Assembly: GCA_021732785.1 (NCBI GenBank)
Contig: JAKFUG010000015.1
Coordinates: 1 to 39,875 of the forward strand
Length of the DNA: 39,875 bases
Direction of reading: 5' to 3'
Origin: Planctomycetaceae bacterium
GTDB lineage: Bacteria; Planctomycetota; Planctomycetia; Planctomycetales; Planctomycetaceae
A model generated the notes under the pieces. That model was given only the letters and a program-made list of their open reading frames with translations, was not told where the DNA came from and did no database searches. Shown here in pieces: positions 20,171-28,859 of this stretch. Both the position numbers and the translations under genes were made by a program. Positions within the stretch are counted from its first letter, which is position 1, and each line of letters starts with the position of its first letter.

Positions 20171-23100
20171 CGGGCGACTATTCCGAAGACACGTTGGTGG
20201 AGCAACCGGCCATCGCGCTGTTCGGCGAATTGGGCTATGCGACCGCTAACGGGTTCGCGGAAAAGTTCGGTGCCTCTGCGACATTCGGCCGGGAGACAAC
20301 CGGAGAAGTCATTCTCTGGCCCCGTCTCAAAGCGGCTTTGGCGAAGTTGAACCCCGGCGTCGCCGATGATGCGATTCAACTGGCGGTCGATGAACTGGCC
20401 AAAGACCGCGGCGCGATGAGTCTGGCCAACGCCAACCGGGAGGTCTATCGGCTTCTGAAGGACGGCGTGAAGGTCTCCTTCCAGAATGACGAAGGGGACG
20501 AGACCGACGAAACGGTCCGCGTGATCGATTGGCACGACCCGGCGAACAACGACTTCTGCCTGGTGTCGCAGTTCTGGGTGTCCGGCAACATCTATAAGCG
20601 GCGAACCGATCTCGTCGGCTTCGTCAACGGGTTGCCGCTGTTGTTCGTAGAACTGAAGAAAGCCCACGGCAAGCTGGAGCATGCCTACAAGCACAACCTG
20701 AAAGATTACAAAAGCACGATTCCGCAACTCTTCTGGTACAACGCCGTCATCATTCTGTCGAACGGCAGCGAAGCCAAAGTCGGCAGCATGACCGCCGGTT
20801 GGGAACACTTCGCCGACTGGAAGCGAATCAATGCTGAGGGAGAGCAAGGCGTCATTTCGCTGGAGACGGTGATTCGCGGCACTTGCGAGAAGTCCCGCTT
20901 CCTGGACCTTGTGGAGAACTTCACCGTCTTCGATGAGTCGAAAGGCGGACTGGTCAAGGTTACGGCGAAGAATCACCAGTTTCTCGGCGTGAACAACGCC
21001 ATCGCCGGATTGCATCGGATCAAGAGCAATCAGGGACGGCTCGGCGTTTTCTGGCATACGCAAGGGAGCGGCAAGTCATTGTCGATGACGTTCTTCTCGC
21101 AAAAAGTGTTGCGGAAGGTTCCCGGCAACTGGACGTTCTTGGTCATCACCGACCGGGACGACTTGGATAACCAGATTTATCGCAACTTCCGCAACACCGG
21201 CACGGCCACCGAAGAATGCCAGGCGGACAGCGGCGAACATCTGAAGCAACTGCTGAAGGAAGATCACCGGTTCGTCTTCACGCTGATTCAGAAGTTCGGC
21301 GTGAAGAAAGGGCAGACGTATCCGAAGCTGTCGGATCGCAGCGACATCATCGTGATGACTGACGAAGCCCATCGGTCGCAGTATGACACGCTGGCCCTCA
21401 ACATGCGGAACGCCTTGCCGAATGCGGCGTTCATCGGCTTCACCGGTACGCCGTTGATGGCCGGGGAAGAACGAACCAAAGAAGTCTTCGGCGATTACGT
21501 TTCCATTTACAACTTCCGGCAATCCATCGAAGACGGGGCGACGGTTCCACTGTTTTATGAAAACCGGATTCCCGAACTGCAACTGGCGAACGACCACTTC
21601 AAAGACGACTTGGAGGCGTTGATCGAAGCTGCTGAACTGGACGACGAACAGGAGAAGAAACTAGAGCGGGAGTTTGCTCGTGAGTATCACCTGATTACCC
21701 GTGATGACCGGTTGGAGAAAGTCGCCGAAGACTTGGTGGCCCATTTTCTGGGGAGAGAACGGGGCGGCAAGGGGATGGTGATCTGCATCGACAAGCTGAC
21801 CGCCGTCAAGATGTTTGACAAGGTCAAGAATGACTGGAATGCCTCACTGGCCGGTCTGAAGTCGCAATTGTCGGTGGCGGATGAACTCCAACGGCCGGAA
21901 CTGGAAGCCCGCATTCAGTTCATGGAAACGACCGATATGGCGGTCGTCGTGTCGCAGCAGCAAAACGAAGTCGACTATTTCAAGGAGAAGGGCTTCGACA
22001 TCACGCCGCACCGGGAACGGATGGTCAAAGAGGATTTGGAGACCAAGTTCAAAAATCCCGACGACCCGTTCCGGCTGGTGTTTGTGTGTGCGATGTGGTT
22101 GACGGGCTTCGATGCTCCCAGCGTGGCGACGATCTATCTCGACAAGCCAATGAAGAATCACACGCTCATGCAGACGATTGCACGGGCGAACCGAGTGTTC
22201 GGTGAGAAGAACAACGGGTTGATTGTCGATTACGTCGGCGTGTTCCGGGACTTACAGAAGGCGTTGGCCATCTACGGCACGGCGTCCAACGGAGGCATCA
22301 ATCCCGGCGAAAGCCCGATTCAGAAGAAAGACGAACTGGTCGCCGAACTCAAGGTGGCGATTGCCGAAGCAACGGCGTTTTGTACCGAACGGGGCGTGAG
22401 CCTTGAGCCGATTCTGAGTGCGGACGGATTCCAGAAAGTGGCGTATCTGGACGATGCCGCCGCTCATCTGGTCGACAAGGAAGTGATTGCCGCGGTCGAT
22501 GATCGGGTTGAAAAGATCATCGTCAACGACGAACTCAAGAAACGGTTCGTTTCGCTGGTGGGGCAAGTCGTCCGGCTTTACAAGGCGATTCTGCCCGATC
22601 CGTTGGCCAATGAATTCGCCCCGATCAAAACGTGTCTGGTCGTACTGGCGGACAAGATTCGCACGTTCTTGGAAGAGGCGAACATCGACGACCTGATGGA
22701 GAAGGTCGGGGAGTTGCTGGACGAGTCCATCGCCACCGTGGGCTATGTCATCCATGCAACCGAAGAATCGTCGCTGATCGATCTTGGACAAGTCGACTTT
22801 GAAGCATTGAGGGCGCATTTTGACAAGGGGCGAAAGCGGACCGAAGCCGAGAAACTGAAGGCCGCATTAAGCAAGAAACTGTCGCAGATGGTCCAACTCA
22901 ACAAGACACGGACCGACTTGCTGGAGAAGTTCAAGAAGCTGATCGAAGAATACAACAAGGGGTTGGACGTTGAATCGTTCTTCGCCAAGCTGATGACGTT
23001 CGCCAAGGAACTGAAGGAAGAGGACCGCCGCAGTGTTACGGAACAACTCACCGAAGAAGAACTGGCGGTCTTTGACATCCTGACGAAGCCGGAAATTGAA

Positions 23101-23358
23101 ATCACAGCGGCCGAACGCAAGCAAGTGAAAACCGTTGCCCGGAAGCTGCTGCAAACCCTTAAAGAAGCCAAGCTGGTGTTGGACTGGCGGAAGAAACAGA
23201 AAACCCGTGCCGACGTTTATTCGACCGTGAAGACGATCTTGGACGACTTGCCCCGCACGTTCACGAAGGAACTCTATGAGCAAAAGTGCGATGTGGTGTA
23301 CCAGCACGTTTACGACAGCTACACCGGCGAAGGCGTGAGCATCTACGCCGCGGGTTAG
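20167..23358 (+). CDS. hsdR: Type I restriction-modification system endonuclease/translocase subunit HsdR
   Basis: The 1,063-residue subunit translocates DNA and cleaves it away from the recognition site. Its N-terminal PD-(D/E)XK nuclease shows Asp148 in RRTDLVGF and Glu162-x-Lys164 in FVELKK. The SF2 motor follows: Walker A HTQGSGKS (297-304), DEAH (399-402), TGTP (426-429) and later helicase motifs (WLTGFDAPSVATIYLDKPMK, QTIARANRVF). The long helical C-terminus (from about 780) is the region that docks to HsdM/HsdS. No frameshift or stop breaks it, so the system appears intact at this subunit. It is translationally coupled to the small upstream gene. Confidence 0.95.
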   Translation: MTGDYSEDTLVEQPAIALFGELGYATANGFAEKFGASATFGRETTGEVILWPRLKAALAKLNPGVADDAIQLAVDELAKDRGAMSLANANREVYRLLKDGVKVSFQNDEGDETDETVRVIDWHDPANNDFCLVSQFWVSGNIYKRRTDLVGFVNGLPLLFVELKKAHGKLEHAYKHNLKDYKSTIPQLFWYNAVIILSNGSEAKVGSMTAGWEHFADWKRINAEGEQGVISLETVIRGTCEKSRFLDLVENFTVFDESKGGLVKVTAKNHQFLGVNNAIAGLHRIKSNQGRLGVFWHTQGSGKSLSMTFFSQKVLRKVPGNWTFLVITDRDDLDNQIYRNFRNTGTATEECQADSGEHLKQLLKEDHRFVFTLIQKFGVKKGQTYPKLSDRSDIIVMTDEAHRSQYDTLALNMRNALPNAAFIGFTGTPLMAGEERTKEVFGDYVSIYNFRQSIEDGATVPLFYENRIPELQLANDHFKDDLEALIEAAELDDEQEKKLEREFAREYHLITRDDRLEKVAEDLVAHFLGRERGGKGMVICIDKLTAVKMFDKVKNDWNASLAGLKSQLSVADELQRPELEARIQFMETTDMAVVVSQQQNEVDYFKEKGFDITPHRERMVKEDLETKFKNPDDPFRLVFVCAMWLTGFDAPSVATIYLDKPMKNHTLMQTIARANRVFGEKNNGLIVDYVGVFRDLQKALAIYGTASNGGINPGESPIQKKDELVAELKVAIAEATAFCTERGVSLEPILSADGFQKVAYLDDAAAHLVDKEVIAAVDDRVEKIIVNDELKKRFVSLVGQVVRLYKAILPDPLANEFAPIKTCLVVLADKIRTFLEEANIDDLMEKVGELLDESIATVGYVIHATEESSLIDLGQVDFEALRAHFDKGRKRTEAEKLKAALSKKLSQMVQLNKTRTDLLEKFKKLIEEYNKGLDVESFFAKLMTFAKELKEEDRRSVTEQLTEEELAVFDILTKPEIEITAAERKQVKTVARKLLQTLKEAKLVLDWRKKQKTRADVYSTVKTILDDLPRTFTKELYEQKCDVVYQHVYDSYTGEGVSIYAAG

Positions 23359-23373
23359 CCTTTGTGGCGGTGT

Positions 23374-23730
23374 TCATCGTCCCGACAGAATCCATCCGCT
23401 CAGAATCAGGATGTAGACGGACAACGCAAGGCAGATGGCCACGATCAACCAGCGGTGTTTCGTTGGCGTCGCCTTGCTGTTCGCCGCGGGGTTGGGATTG
23501 GTCGATCTTGCATCCACAATCGCGCCGAGATGCACGGCCAATCCGGGAAAGATCAACAGGTATCCAAGCCCCGCGAAGATCATCAGCAACAATCCGCGGA
23601 CGATCTGCCCTTTGTAGAGTTGCCCTAATCCGGGCAATAAGAATGAGAGCACGGCGGCGAACCGAGAAGACGGTGGCCATCGGCGGTATTTCTTGATCGA
23701 GATGGAACCAACCGTTTGCCAGAACGTCAC
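23374..23730 (-). CDS. Small TM2-like membrane protein
   Basis: 118 residues with SFLLPGLGQLYKGQIVRGLL, the Gly-rich motif of TM2-type small membrane proteins, followed by a second hydrophobic stretch (LLMIFAGLGYLLIFPGLAVH). A third segment near the C-terminus is WLIVAICLALSVYILILSGW. It is predicted to be a small inner-membrane protein with three membrane segments and a Ser/Thr/Asn-rich linker; its function is unknown. The start (GTG 23730) is weakly supported. It faces hsdR tail to tail with only 15 bases between the ends. A run of ten C residues lies about 45 bases upstream of its start. Confidence 0.6.
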   Translation of the reverse strand: MTFWQTVGSISIKKYRRWPPSSRFAAVLSFLLPGLGQLYKGQIVRGLLLMIFAGLGYLLIFPGLAVHLGAIVDARSTNPNPAANSKATPTKHRWLIVAICLALSVYILILSGWILSGR

Positions 23731-23774
23731 GGCCCAGCGTCTGACGAAGGCTTCTCAGCAAGCCACGCATCTTG

Positions 23775-23784
23775 CCCCCCCCCC
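23775..23784. repeat. Homopolymer of ten C
   Basis: Ten consecutive C lie in the gap upstream of the TM2-like gene (minus strand) and before the methyltransferase fragment. Such tracts are prone to slippage and to sequencing error. Confidence 0.8.
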
Positions 23785-23835
23785 GAGATTCGCGCGCCCT
23801 CTGTTGCGCCGCAGCCGACCTCCTCCAACCAGCCA

Positions 23836-24083
23836 TTTAGCGAAGGCTTCCGCTACTGTTCGCTGGCTGAACCACTCTTTGACGAAGCGGGGCAAATTCG
23901 CTCCCACGTCACGTTCTCCGATCTGGCCGCCCATCTGTTCTTTACGGAAACGGGCGAACCCATCCCCAAACGAGCGACGGGCAAAACGCCGTTCATCGGC
24001 GACTGTCACGGCATCGCCTATTACCTCTTGTTCAACGGCGTGCTCGGCGACAAGCGGCCCGCGAGCGGAAACGTCCTGACGGC
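23836..24083 (+). pseudogene. Fragment of an adenine-specific DNA methyltransferase
   Basis: About 80 residues remain open: LFDEAGQIRSHVTFSDLAAH, LFFTETGEPIPK and YYLLFNGVLGDKRPASGNVLT. This resembles an internal segment of large planctomycete site-specific DNA methyltransferases, from memory of the ETGEPIP and NGxLGDKRPxxGNVLT wording. Neither an upstream start nor the catalytic motifs (DPPY, FxGxG) are present, and the similarity ends abruptly at about 24083. It is probably the relic of another restriction-modification system. The identification rests on recalled family patterns. Confidence 0.5.
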
Positions 24084-24308
24084 TGACCGATCATCCCGAT
24101 TGGAGCGAGGAGCGAGTCGACCGCGAAACCGCCCACCGGTTGAGTCACGGGCTGGTTCCCCGATGAATTCCGCCATCCAGTCACCCAACGATCTGATGCA
24201 GCGGATCGCGAATTTCTGCGAAACCCACGCGATTTCTTACCGCGTGGTGGGATTGATGGCGAGCATACGCGCGTTGAGTCCGGCACGACCGGCTCGTCGG
24301 CTCCAATC
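24084..24308 (+). pseudogene. Fragments of a small partner protein and a nucleotidyltransferase
   Basis: The frame reading LTDHPDWSEERVDRETAHRL then SHGLVPR ends at a TGA that overlaps ATG 24162 (ATGA). The next frame reads MNSAIQSPNDLMQRIANFCE then THAISYRVVGLMAS, then loses all family character before TAG 24308. The second resembles the start of nucleotidyltransferases of the YRVVGGMAS type (AbiEii-like), normally far longer. Both look like ends left by deletion. The first resembles the C-terminus of the small protein encoded at 19913. Confidence 0.4.
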
Positions 24309-25400
24309 CTAGTTGCTAAACAGGAAGTGGCAAATGTCGCCGTCCTGCATCACGTAGGCTTTGCCTTCGACGCGGAGTTTCCCGGCGTTGCGGATTTCTT
24401 TTTCGCTTTTGTACTTTTCGAGGTCCTCGAGCTGATAGATTTCCGCGCGGATGAAGCCCTTCTCGAAGTCGGTGTGAATCACGCCGGCGGCTTGCGGGGC
24501 GGTCGCACCGATGGGGATCGGCCATGCGCGGACTTCCATTTCCCCGGCGGTGAAGTAACTGTGCATGCCGAGCACGCGATACGCCTCGCGCGCCACCACG
24601 CCGAGTGCGGGTTCGGCTAACCCGACGGAATCGAGCATCTCTTTGCGGTCGGCTTCTTCGAGTTCCGCGATTTCGGCTTCGAGTTTCGCGCAGACAGGCA
24701 CCACACCCGCACCAACTTTGGCGGCGAACTCACGGCACTGCATCACCAGCGGGCCTTTACCTTCGAGATCGTTCTCATCGACATTGGCGACGTAAAGAAT
24801 CTGCTTCGCTGTCATCAGGCCGAAACTTGACACGACCTTCTGTTCGTTTTCGTCGAATTCCAGCTTCCGCAGCGGTTGATCGGTCTGCAGATGGGCGAGA
24901 CATTTCTTGATCACGTCGACCCGCAGTTTCGCTTCTTTGTCGCCACTTTTGGCCGCGCGTTCGGCTTTGGAGTGCGAATTGTCGAGCGTCTGCATGTCGG
25001 CGAGCATCAGTTCAATTTCGATCGTCTCGATATCCGACACCGGGTCGACCTTGCCCGAAACATGGATCACGTCCGGGTCATCGAAACAGCGAACGACCTG
25101 CAGAATGGCGTCGACTTCGCGGATATGACTGAGGAACTTGTTGCCCAGTCCCTGACCTTCGCTTGCGCCTTTGACGATACCGGCGATGTCGACGAGCTTG
25201 AGGGCCGTCGGCACCAGCTTCTTCGGCACGATGTACTGGCTGATCCGCCGCAGCCGGTCATCGGGAATCGCGACGATCCCTTCGTTCGGCTCAATGGTGC
25301 AGAACGGATAGTTCGCGCTCTGCGCCGACTTCGACGACGTGAGCGCGTTGAACAGCGTACTCTTGCCCACATTAGGCAACCCGACAATCCCGACTTCCAT
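24309..25400 (-). CDS. ychF: YchF/OLA1-type ribosome-associated ATPase
   Basis: A 363-residue protein, the standard length for this universally conserved Obg-like P-loop NTPase. It shows G1 GLPNVGKST (9 residues into the N-terminal MEVGIVG), G3 DIAG followed by [13 protein letters not shown], and the NxxE-type G4 (NVDE), which underlies preference for ATP over GTP. The helical coiled-coil insertion lies in between, and the C-terminal TGS domain ends [16 protein letters not shown] 25400 matches the family start; the frame extends 26 codons upstream without conserved residues. YchF binds ribosomes and affects stress tolerance and translation of leaderless mRNAs in other bacteria. It marks the return to core genes after the accessory block. 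Confidence 0.96.
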   Translation of the reverse strand: MEVGIVGLPNVGKSTLFNALTSSKSAQSANYPFCTIEPNEGIVAIPDDRLRRISQYIVPKKLVPTALKLVDIAGIVKGASEGQGLGNKFLSHIREVDAILQVVRCFDDPDVIHVSGKVDPVSDIETIEIELMLADMQTLDNSHSKAERAAKSGDKEAKLRVDVIKKCLAHLQTDQPLRKLEFDENEQKVVSSFGLMTAKQILYVANVDENDLEGKGPLVMQCREFAAKVGAGVVPVCAKLEAEIAELEEADRKEMLDSVGLAEPALGVVAREAYRVLGMHSYFTAGEMEVRAWPIPIGATAPQAAGVIHTDFEKGFIRAEIYQLEDLEKYKSEKEIRNAGKLRVEGKAYVMQDGDICHFLFSN

Positions 25401-25528
25401 GTGACCGCACCGACCTCGACCAGAATGTTCCTGAAAAACCGAAGTCAGTGTGATAACAGACCGGCCGCTCAAAGTCACGCCGAGGGGAGTGGTATAGTTT
25501 GCGGATAGGCTTCAAATCTGGCGTAGGA

Positions 25529-25834
25529 TCATCGTTCGTTCGTAACGATTTCGGCTCGAACGATTCGCTCGTAATGATACAAGACGACCAGCATTGCTAT
25601 GCCGAAGAACATTCGCGGTGTGATATCGGTTTCTTTCGCACGCTTTATAGGCACGAACATAAAGCAAAGCAACAATATAAAGGCCAGCCATCGCCACGAA
25701 CCGGCAGACCATCGCAGCGCGACGCCGCATTTTGGGCAAGGAAATGAAAAGACGTACCGCGATTCCCAGTAACCTAGATGTTCACCGCACCGCGGGCAGG
25801 ATTTGCGGATGATTGACGTGTCTTCCATTTCCAT
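25529..25834 (-). CDS. Small zinc-ribbon membrane protein
   Basis: About 101 residues. Two CxxC knuckles, CPRCGEHL and CPKCGVAL, form a zinc-ribbon at the N-terminus. Two hydrophobic segments follow, WRWLAFILLLCFMFVP and FFGIAMLVVLYHYERIV. The starts ATG 25834 and 25828 are adjacent; the frame is open further but without conserved sequence. Function unknown; probably an inner-membrane protein with a cytoplasmic metal-binding head. Confidence 0.65.
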   Translation of the reverse strand: MEMEDTSIIRKSCPRCGEHLGYWESRYVFSFPCPKCGVALRWSAGSWRWLAFILLLCFMFVPIKRAKETDITPRMFFGIAMLVVLYHYERIVRAEIVTNER

Positions 25835-25918
25835 CGCGATATGCGGAGATAGCGGGAATAGAAGGAGAAACTTTCCACTCGTTCCCACACGGATAGTGGG
25901 AACGAGTGGATTAGCCCG

Positions 25919-26875
25919 TTAGCTTAGTCCAAACGCTTTCTGCATCTGCTTACGGACAATCGTGAGGCGTTCCAGTCCGCCGCCGCCGACTTCGGCGGTG
26001 GTCCAACCGGTGAAGCCGATGTCGTCGAGGCCCTTCTGCACTTCGCCCCACGGCAGGTCGTCGTCTTCGGATGTGATGTCCACGAATTTGTTCTTCGCCC
26101 GGCTGAACCCTTTCACGTCGAGCTTCACGGCGCGGTGACCGAAGGCCTTCAACCATTCGCGCGGCTGGCCGTATTTCCAGTGGTTGCCGATGTCGTAGTA
26201 CATGCCGATCCACGGGCTGTTGAAGCTGTCCACGAACTTGATGAACCGGTCCGCGGTCTGTTCCGGCGGGGCATCGTGGTCGTAGTGCATCTTGTTCCAG
26301 ACGTTCTCGAAGAGAATCATCTGACCGAGCGAGGCCGCCAGGGGAATCAGTTGTTTAATCTCCTTGCGGGCCCGCTCTTCGATCTCGGCTTCCGGGCCGT
26401 CGTCACCCCTTCCGATGACGATGAGAACGCCACTTCCCCCGGCGGCATGCGAGACCCGCAGGCAGTGGGCGATGTTGTTCCGGCCGGTGGTCCGTTCGTC
26501 TTCCTTCGCGCTGGTGAGGCGTTGGCCCCAGTGGGCGTGATTGATGGCGTTGTGAACGAACATTCCCGATTCCCGCACGGCGTCGCGGGCCTGCTCGGGG
26601 GTGAAGTTGCCCGCTTCGTCGAAGTCAACGCCGTCAAACCCGGCTTCTTTGGCGAGCTTCAGCCGTTCGACGATGGTGTAGTCTTTTCCTTCGGGGGACT
26701 TCTTCGCGATCATGCCCAGCTTGCACGACAGCAGAATCCGCTTGCCGGTCGGTGGTTCGATGATCGGCGCGGATTCAGCAGCCGTGACGTTGGCGGCGGG
26801 CAACATCGCGGCCGCAGTGGCAGCGGCACCGACGGTGAGCAGGGAACGGCGGCTGAAGGCATTTGTATGCGACAT
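25919..26875 (-). CDS. Sugar phosphate isomerase/epimerase family protein, Tat-exported
   Basis: The 318-residue protein has a Tat-type signal (FSRRSLLTVGAAATAAAM) and a xylose-isomerase-like TIM barrel (AP_endonuc_2 family). Visible elements are LKLAKEAGFDGVDFDE near the first strands, VLIVIGRGDDG, ILFENVWNKM, MYYDIGNHWKYG, VKLDVKG and WTTAEVGGGG. The Glu, Asp, His and Glu residues usual for metal binding can be found in these strands. The reaction is probably isomerisation or epimerisation of a keto-sugar, but the substrate is not deducible. It diverges from the Gfo/Idh/MocA oxidoreductase at 27173; such pairs commonly act in the same exported sugar pathway in planctomycetes. Confidence 0.85.
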   Translation of the reverse strand: MSHTNAFSRRSLLTVGAAATAAAMLPAANVTAAESAPIIEPPTGKRILLSCKLGMIAKKSPEGKDYTIVERLKLAKEAGFDGVDFDEAGNFTPEQARDAVRESGMFVHNAINHAHWGQRLTSAKEDERTTGRNNIAHCLRVSHAAGGSGVLIVIGRGDDGPEAEIEERARKEIKQLIPLAASLGQMILFENVWNKMHYDHDAPPEQTADRFIKFVDSFNSPWIGMYYDIGNHWKYGQPREWLKAFGHRAVKLDVKGFSRAKNKFVDITSEDDDLPWGEVQKGLDDIGFTGWTTAEVGGGGLERLTIVRKQMQKAFGLS

Positions 26876-27172
26876 GGAAGCATCCAGGTTCGAGGAATGA
26901 TCGACGACGATCTTCTGAAAGATTGATCAGTCTGACTTCCGATCGCAAGGGAAGCCGAAACCAAGTTTGGCCGGAAGCGACACACGATTTGTCCGGATGG
27001 TTATCGATCACCGATCTACGAATCGGCGGCGAAAGCCGTCAGACGGTTCGCATGCTTGCAGGTTGATGGAAAGGCGACGTAAACTCCGAGAGGTGAATCG
27101 GTGCCCGCTGGGTGCCGAGGTTCGATCCCCGCTGATTCTCCTGCCGTCAGTCGCTGCATAAAGGTCGCCCCG

Positions 27173-28630
27173 ATGTCCAAGCAATCGCGTCGTGAATTTC
27201 TGGAAAACTCGATGTTCGCCGCAGCGACCGCGGCGCTGGCGACATCGGCCGCGCAGACAAGTTCCGCACAAGAAGGTTCGTCCAGCCCCAACGAGACTCT
27301 GAACGTGGTCGTGGTGGGTGTGAACGGTCGCGGCATGTCGCACGTGGGGGGCTTCGGCAAGCGGAAGGATTGCCGGATCGCCGCGATTGTCGATGTCGAT
27401 GAAGTCGTTGGCAATCAGAAGGCAGAGTCCGTGGAGAAGCAGTTCGGCTACAAGCCGAAAGTCTACATCGACATGCGGAAGGCGTTCGAGGACAAGTCGC
27501 TGCATATCGCCAGCATCGCAACACCGAACCATTGGCATGCGCTCGCCGCGATTTGGGCCGTGCAAGCGGGGAAGGACGTCTATGTCGAAAAGCCGGTGAG
27601 CCACAACGTCAGCGAAGGCCGGCGACTGGTGGAAGCGGCTCGCAAGTACAAAAAGATGGTGCAGTGCGGCACCCAAAGCCGTTCCAATCCCGGCATGCGG
27701 GAGGCGATTGATTACATGAAGGCCGGCAAAATCGGCGAAGTGAAACTGGCCCGCGGGCTGTGTTACAAACCGCGTCCATCGATCGGGGCGAAGGGAAATT
27801 ACGACGTCCCCGCCAGTGTGAACTACGAGATGTGGTCCGGCCCGGCCCAGTTGGAAACGTTGACCCGGCCGAAGTTCCACTACGACTGGCACTGGCAATG
27901 GGCCTACGGCAACGGCGACCTCGGCAACCAAGGCATTCACCAGATGGACATCGCCCGCTGGGGCCTTGGCGAAATGGACCTCGGCGACACCGCACAAAGC
28001 TACGGCGGCCGCTTTGGTTACGAAGATGCGGGCGAAACCGCCAACACGCAGGTTTGCATCCACCAGTTCCGTTCGGGCAAGCGGCTCGTGTTTGAAGTCC
28101 GCGGGCTGCCGACGGACGCCTTCAAAGATGCGAAAGTCGGCGTCATTTTTGAAGGGACCGACGGTTATCTCGTCTCTCCCAGCTACAACGGCGGGATGGT
28201 CTTCGATAAGGATGGCAAGAAACTCGAAACATTCCAAAACGGTGGCGACGACCATCACTTCGCCAACTTCGTGAAAGCCGTCCGCAGCCGGAATTACGAG
28301 GATCTCAACGGCGAGATTCTCGAAGGACATCTCTCCAGCGCGTTGTGCCATGTCGGCAACATTTCCTACCGGCTGGGCAAATCGATGTCAGCTTCCGAAC
28401 TCGGCGGGGCGTTGAAAGACGACGCCGAAGCCAGTTCGACAATGGATCGCTTCCTGCAACACCTGCGCGACAACAAAGTCGACCCGGCAACCACGAAGAT
28501 CACCCTCGGACCGAAGCTGACGCTCGCCGGGGAGGAAACCTTCCGCGGTCCGATGGCCGAAGAAGCAAACAAGCAACTCACACGCGAATACCGAGCACCG
28601 TACATCGTCCCGGCAACCGCGGATCTGTAA
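27173..28630 (+). CDS. Gfo/Idh/MocA family oxidoreductase, Tat-exported
   Basis: 485 residues starting at ATG 27173, with AAAGG 9 bases before it. The Tat-type signal (SKQSRREFLENSMFAAATAA) precedes the NAD(P)-binding Rossmann fold (LNVVVVGVNGRGMSHVGGF). The EKP motif follows (YVEKPVSHNVSEGRRLVEAA), then the C-terminal alpha/beta dimerisation and substrate domain. Its YDWHWQWAYGNGDLGNQGIH motif, with the active-site His region, is typical of the planctomycete subfamily. Family members oxidise or reduce sugar hydroxyls, often with bound NADP. A strong terminator follows at 28643. Confidence 0.92.
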   Translation: MSKQSRREFLENSMFAAATAALATSAAQTSSAQEGSSSPNETLNVVVVGVNGRGMSHVGGFGKRKDCRIAAIVDVDEVVGNQKAESVEKQFGYKPKVYIDMRKAFEDKSLHIASIATPNHWHALAAIWAVQAGKDVYVEKPVSHNVSEGRRLVEAARKYKKMVQCGTQSRSNPGMREAIDYMKAGKIGEVKLARGLCYKPRPSIGAKGNYDVPASVNYEMWSGPAQLETLTRPKFHYDWHWQWAYGNGDLGNQGIHQMDIARWGLGEMDLGDTAQSYGGRFGYEDAGETANTQVCIHQFRSGKRLVFEVRGLPTDAFKDAKVGVIFEGTDGYLVSPSYNGGMVFDKDGKKLETFQNGGDDHHFANFVKAVRSRNYEDLNGEILEGHLSSALCHVGNISYRLGKSMSASELGGALKDDAEASSTMDRFLQHLRDNKVDPATTKITLGPKLTLAGEETFRGPMAEEANKQLTREYRAPYIVPATADL

Positions 28631-28642
28631 CCGACGCACTCG

Positions 28643-28681
28643 CCCCCCGGCTGCTTCCTCGCAGCCGGGGGGCTTTGCTTT
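28643..28681 (+). terminator. Strong rho-independent terminator
   Basis: CCCCCCGGCTGC (28643-28654) pairs perfectly with GCAGCCGGGGGG (28661-28672) around a 6-base loop, followed by CTTTGCTTT. It sits 13 bases after the oxidoreductase stop codon. Confidence 0.88.
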
Positions 28682-28790
28682 GCAGAAACCGAGCGAAGTC
28701 AGAAAAAGCAAGTTGGGCGTCAGTCCGTCCGCTAAGCGGCAAGCGTGGGTTGTTTGACGTCCCCCCATTTGACACTGTTCTTTCACCCCG

Positions 28791-28819
28791 TTGCCGTTAG
28801 TTGTCTCGACGACTATTAT
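28791..28819 (+). promoter_or_regulatory. Promoter of the acyl-adenylating enzyme gene
   Basis: TTGCCG (28791-28796) and TATTAT (28814-28819) are separated by exactly 17 bases, matching the sigma-70 consensus at 4 and 5 positions. They lie 41 bases before the first ATG. Confidence 0.5.
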
Positions 28820-28859
28820 GATCTGACCGCCTGCGTTCGCCCACCGTCCGCATTCTTCA

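Noticed and set aside
27112-27140. GAGGTTCGATCCCC looks like the T-arm of a tRNA and a possible attR
   Set aside because: The bases on either side do not pair as a T-stem, no acceptor stem or anticodon arm is found around it, and it does not match the tRNA-Lys 3' end.
27008-28351. Long minus-strand open frame of 447 codons opposite the Gfo/Idh/MocA gene
   Set aside because: The plus strand encodes an unmistakable oxidoreductase with ordered motifs; the antisense frame is a by-product of G+C-rich codon use.
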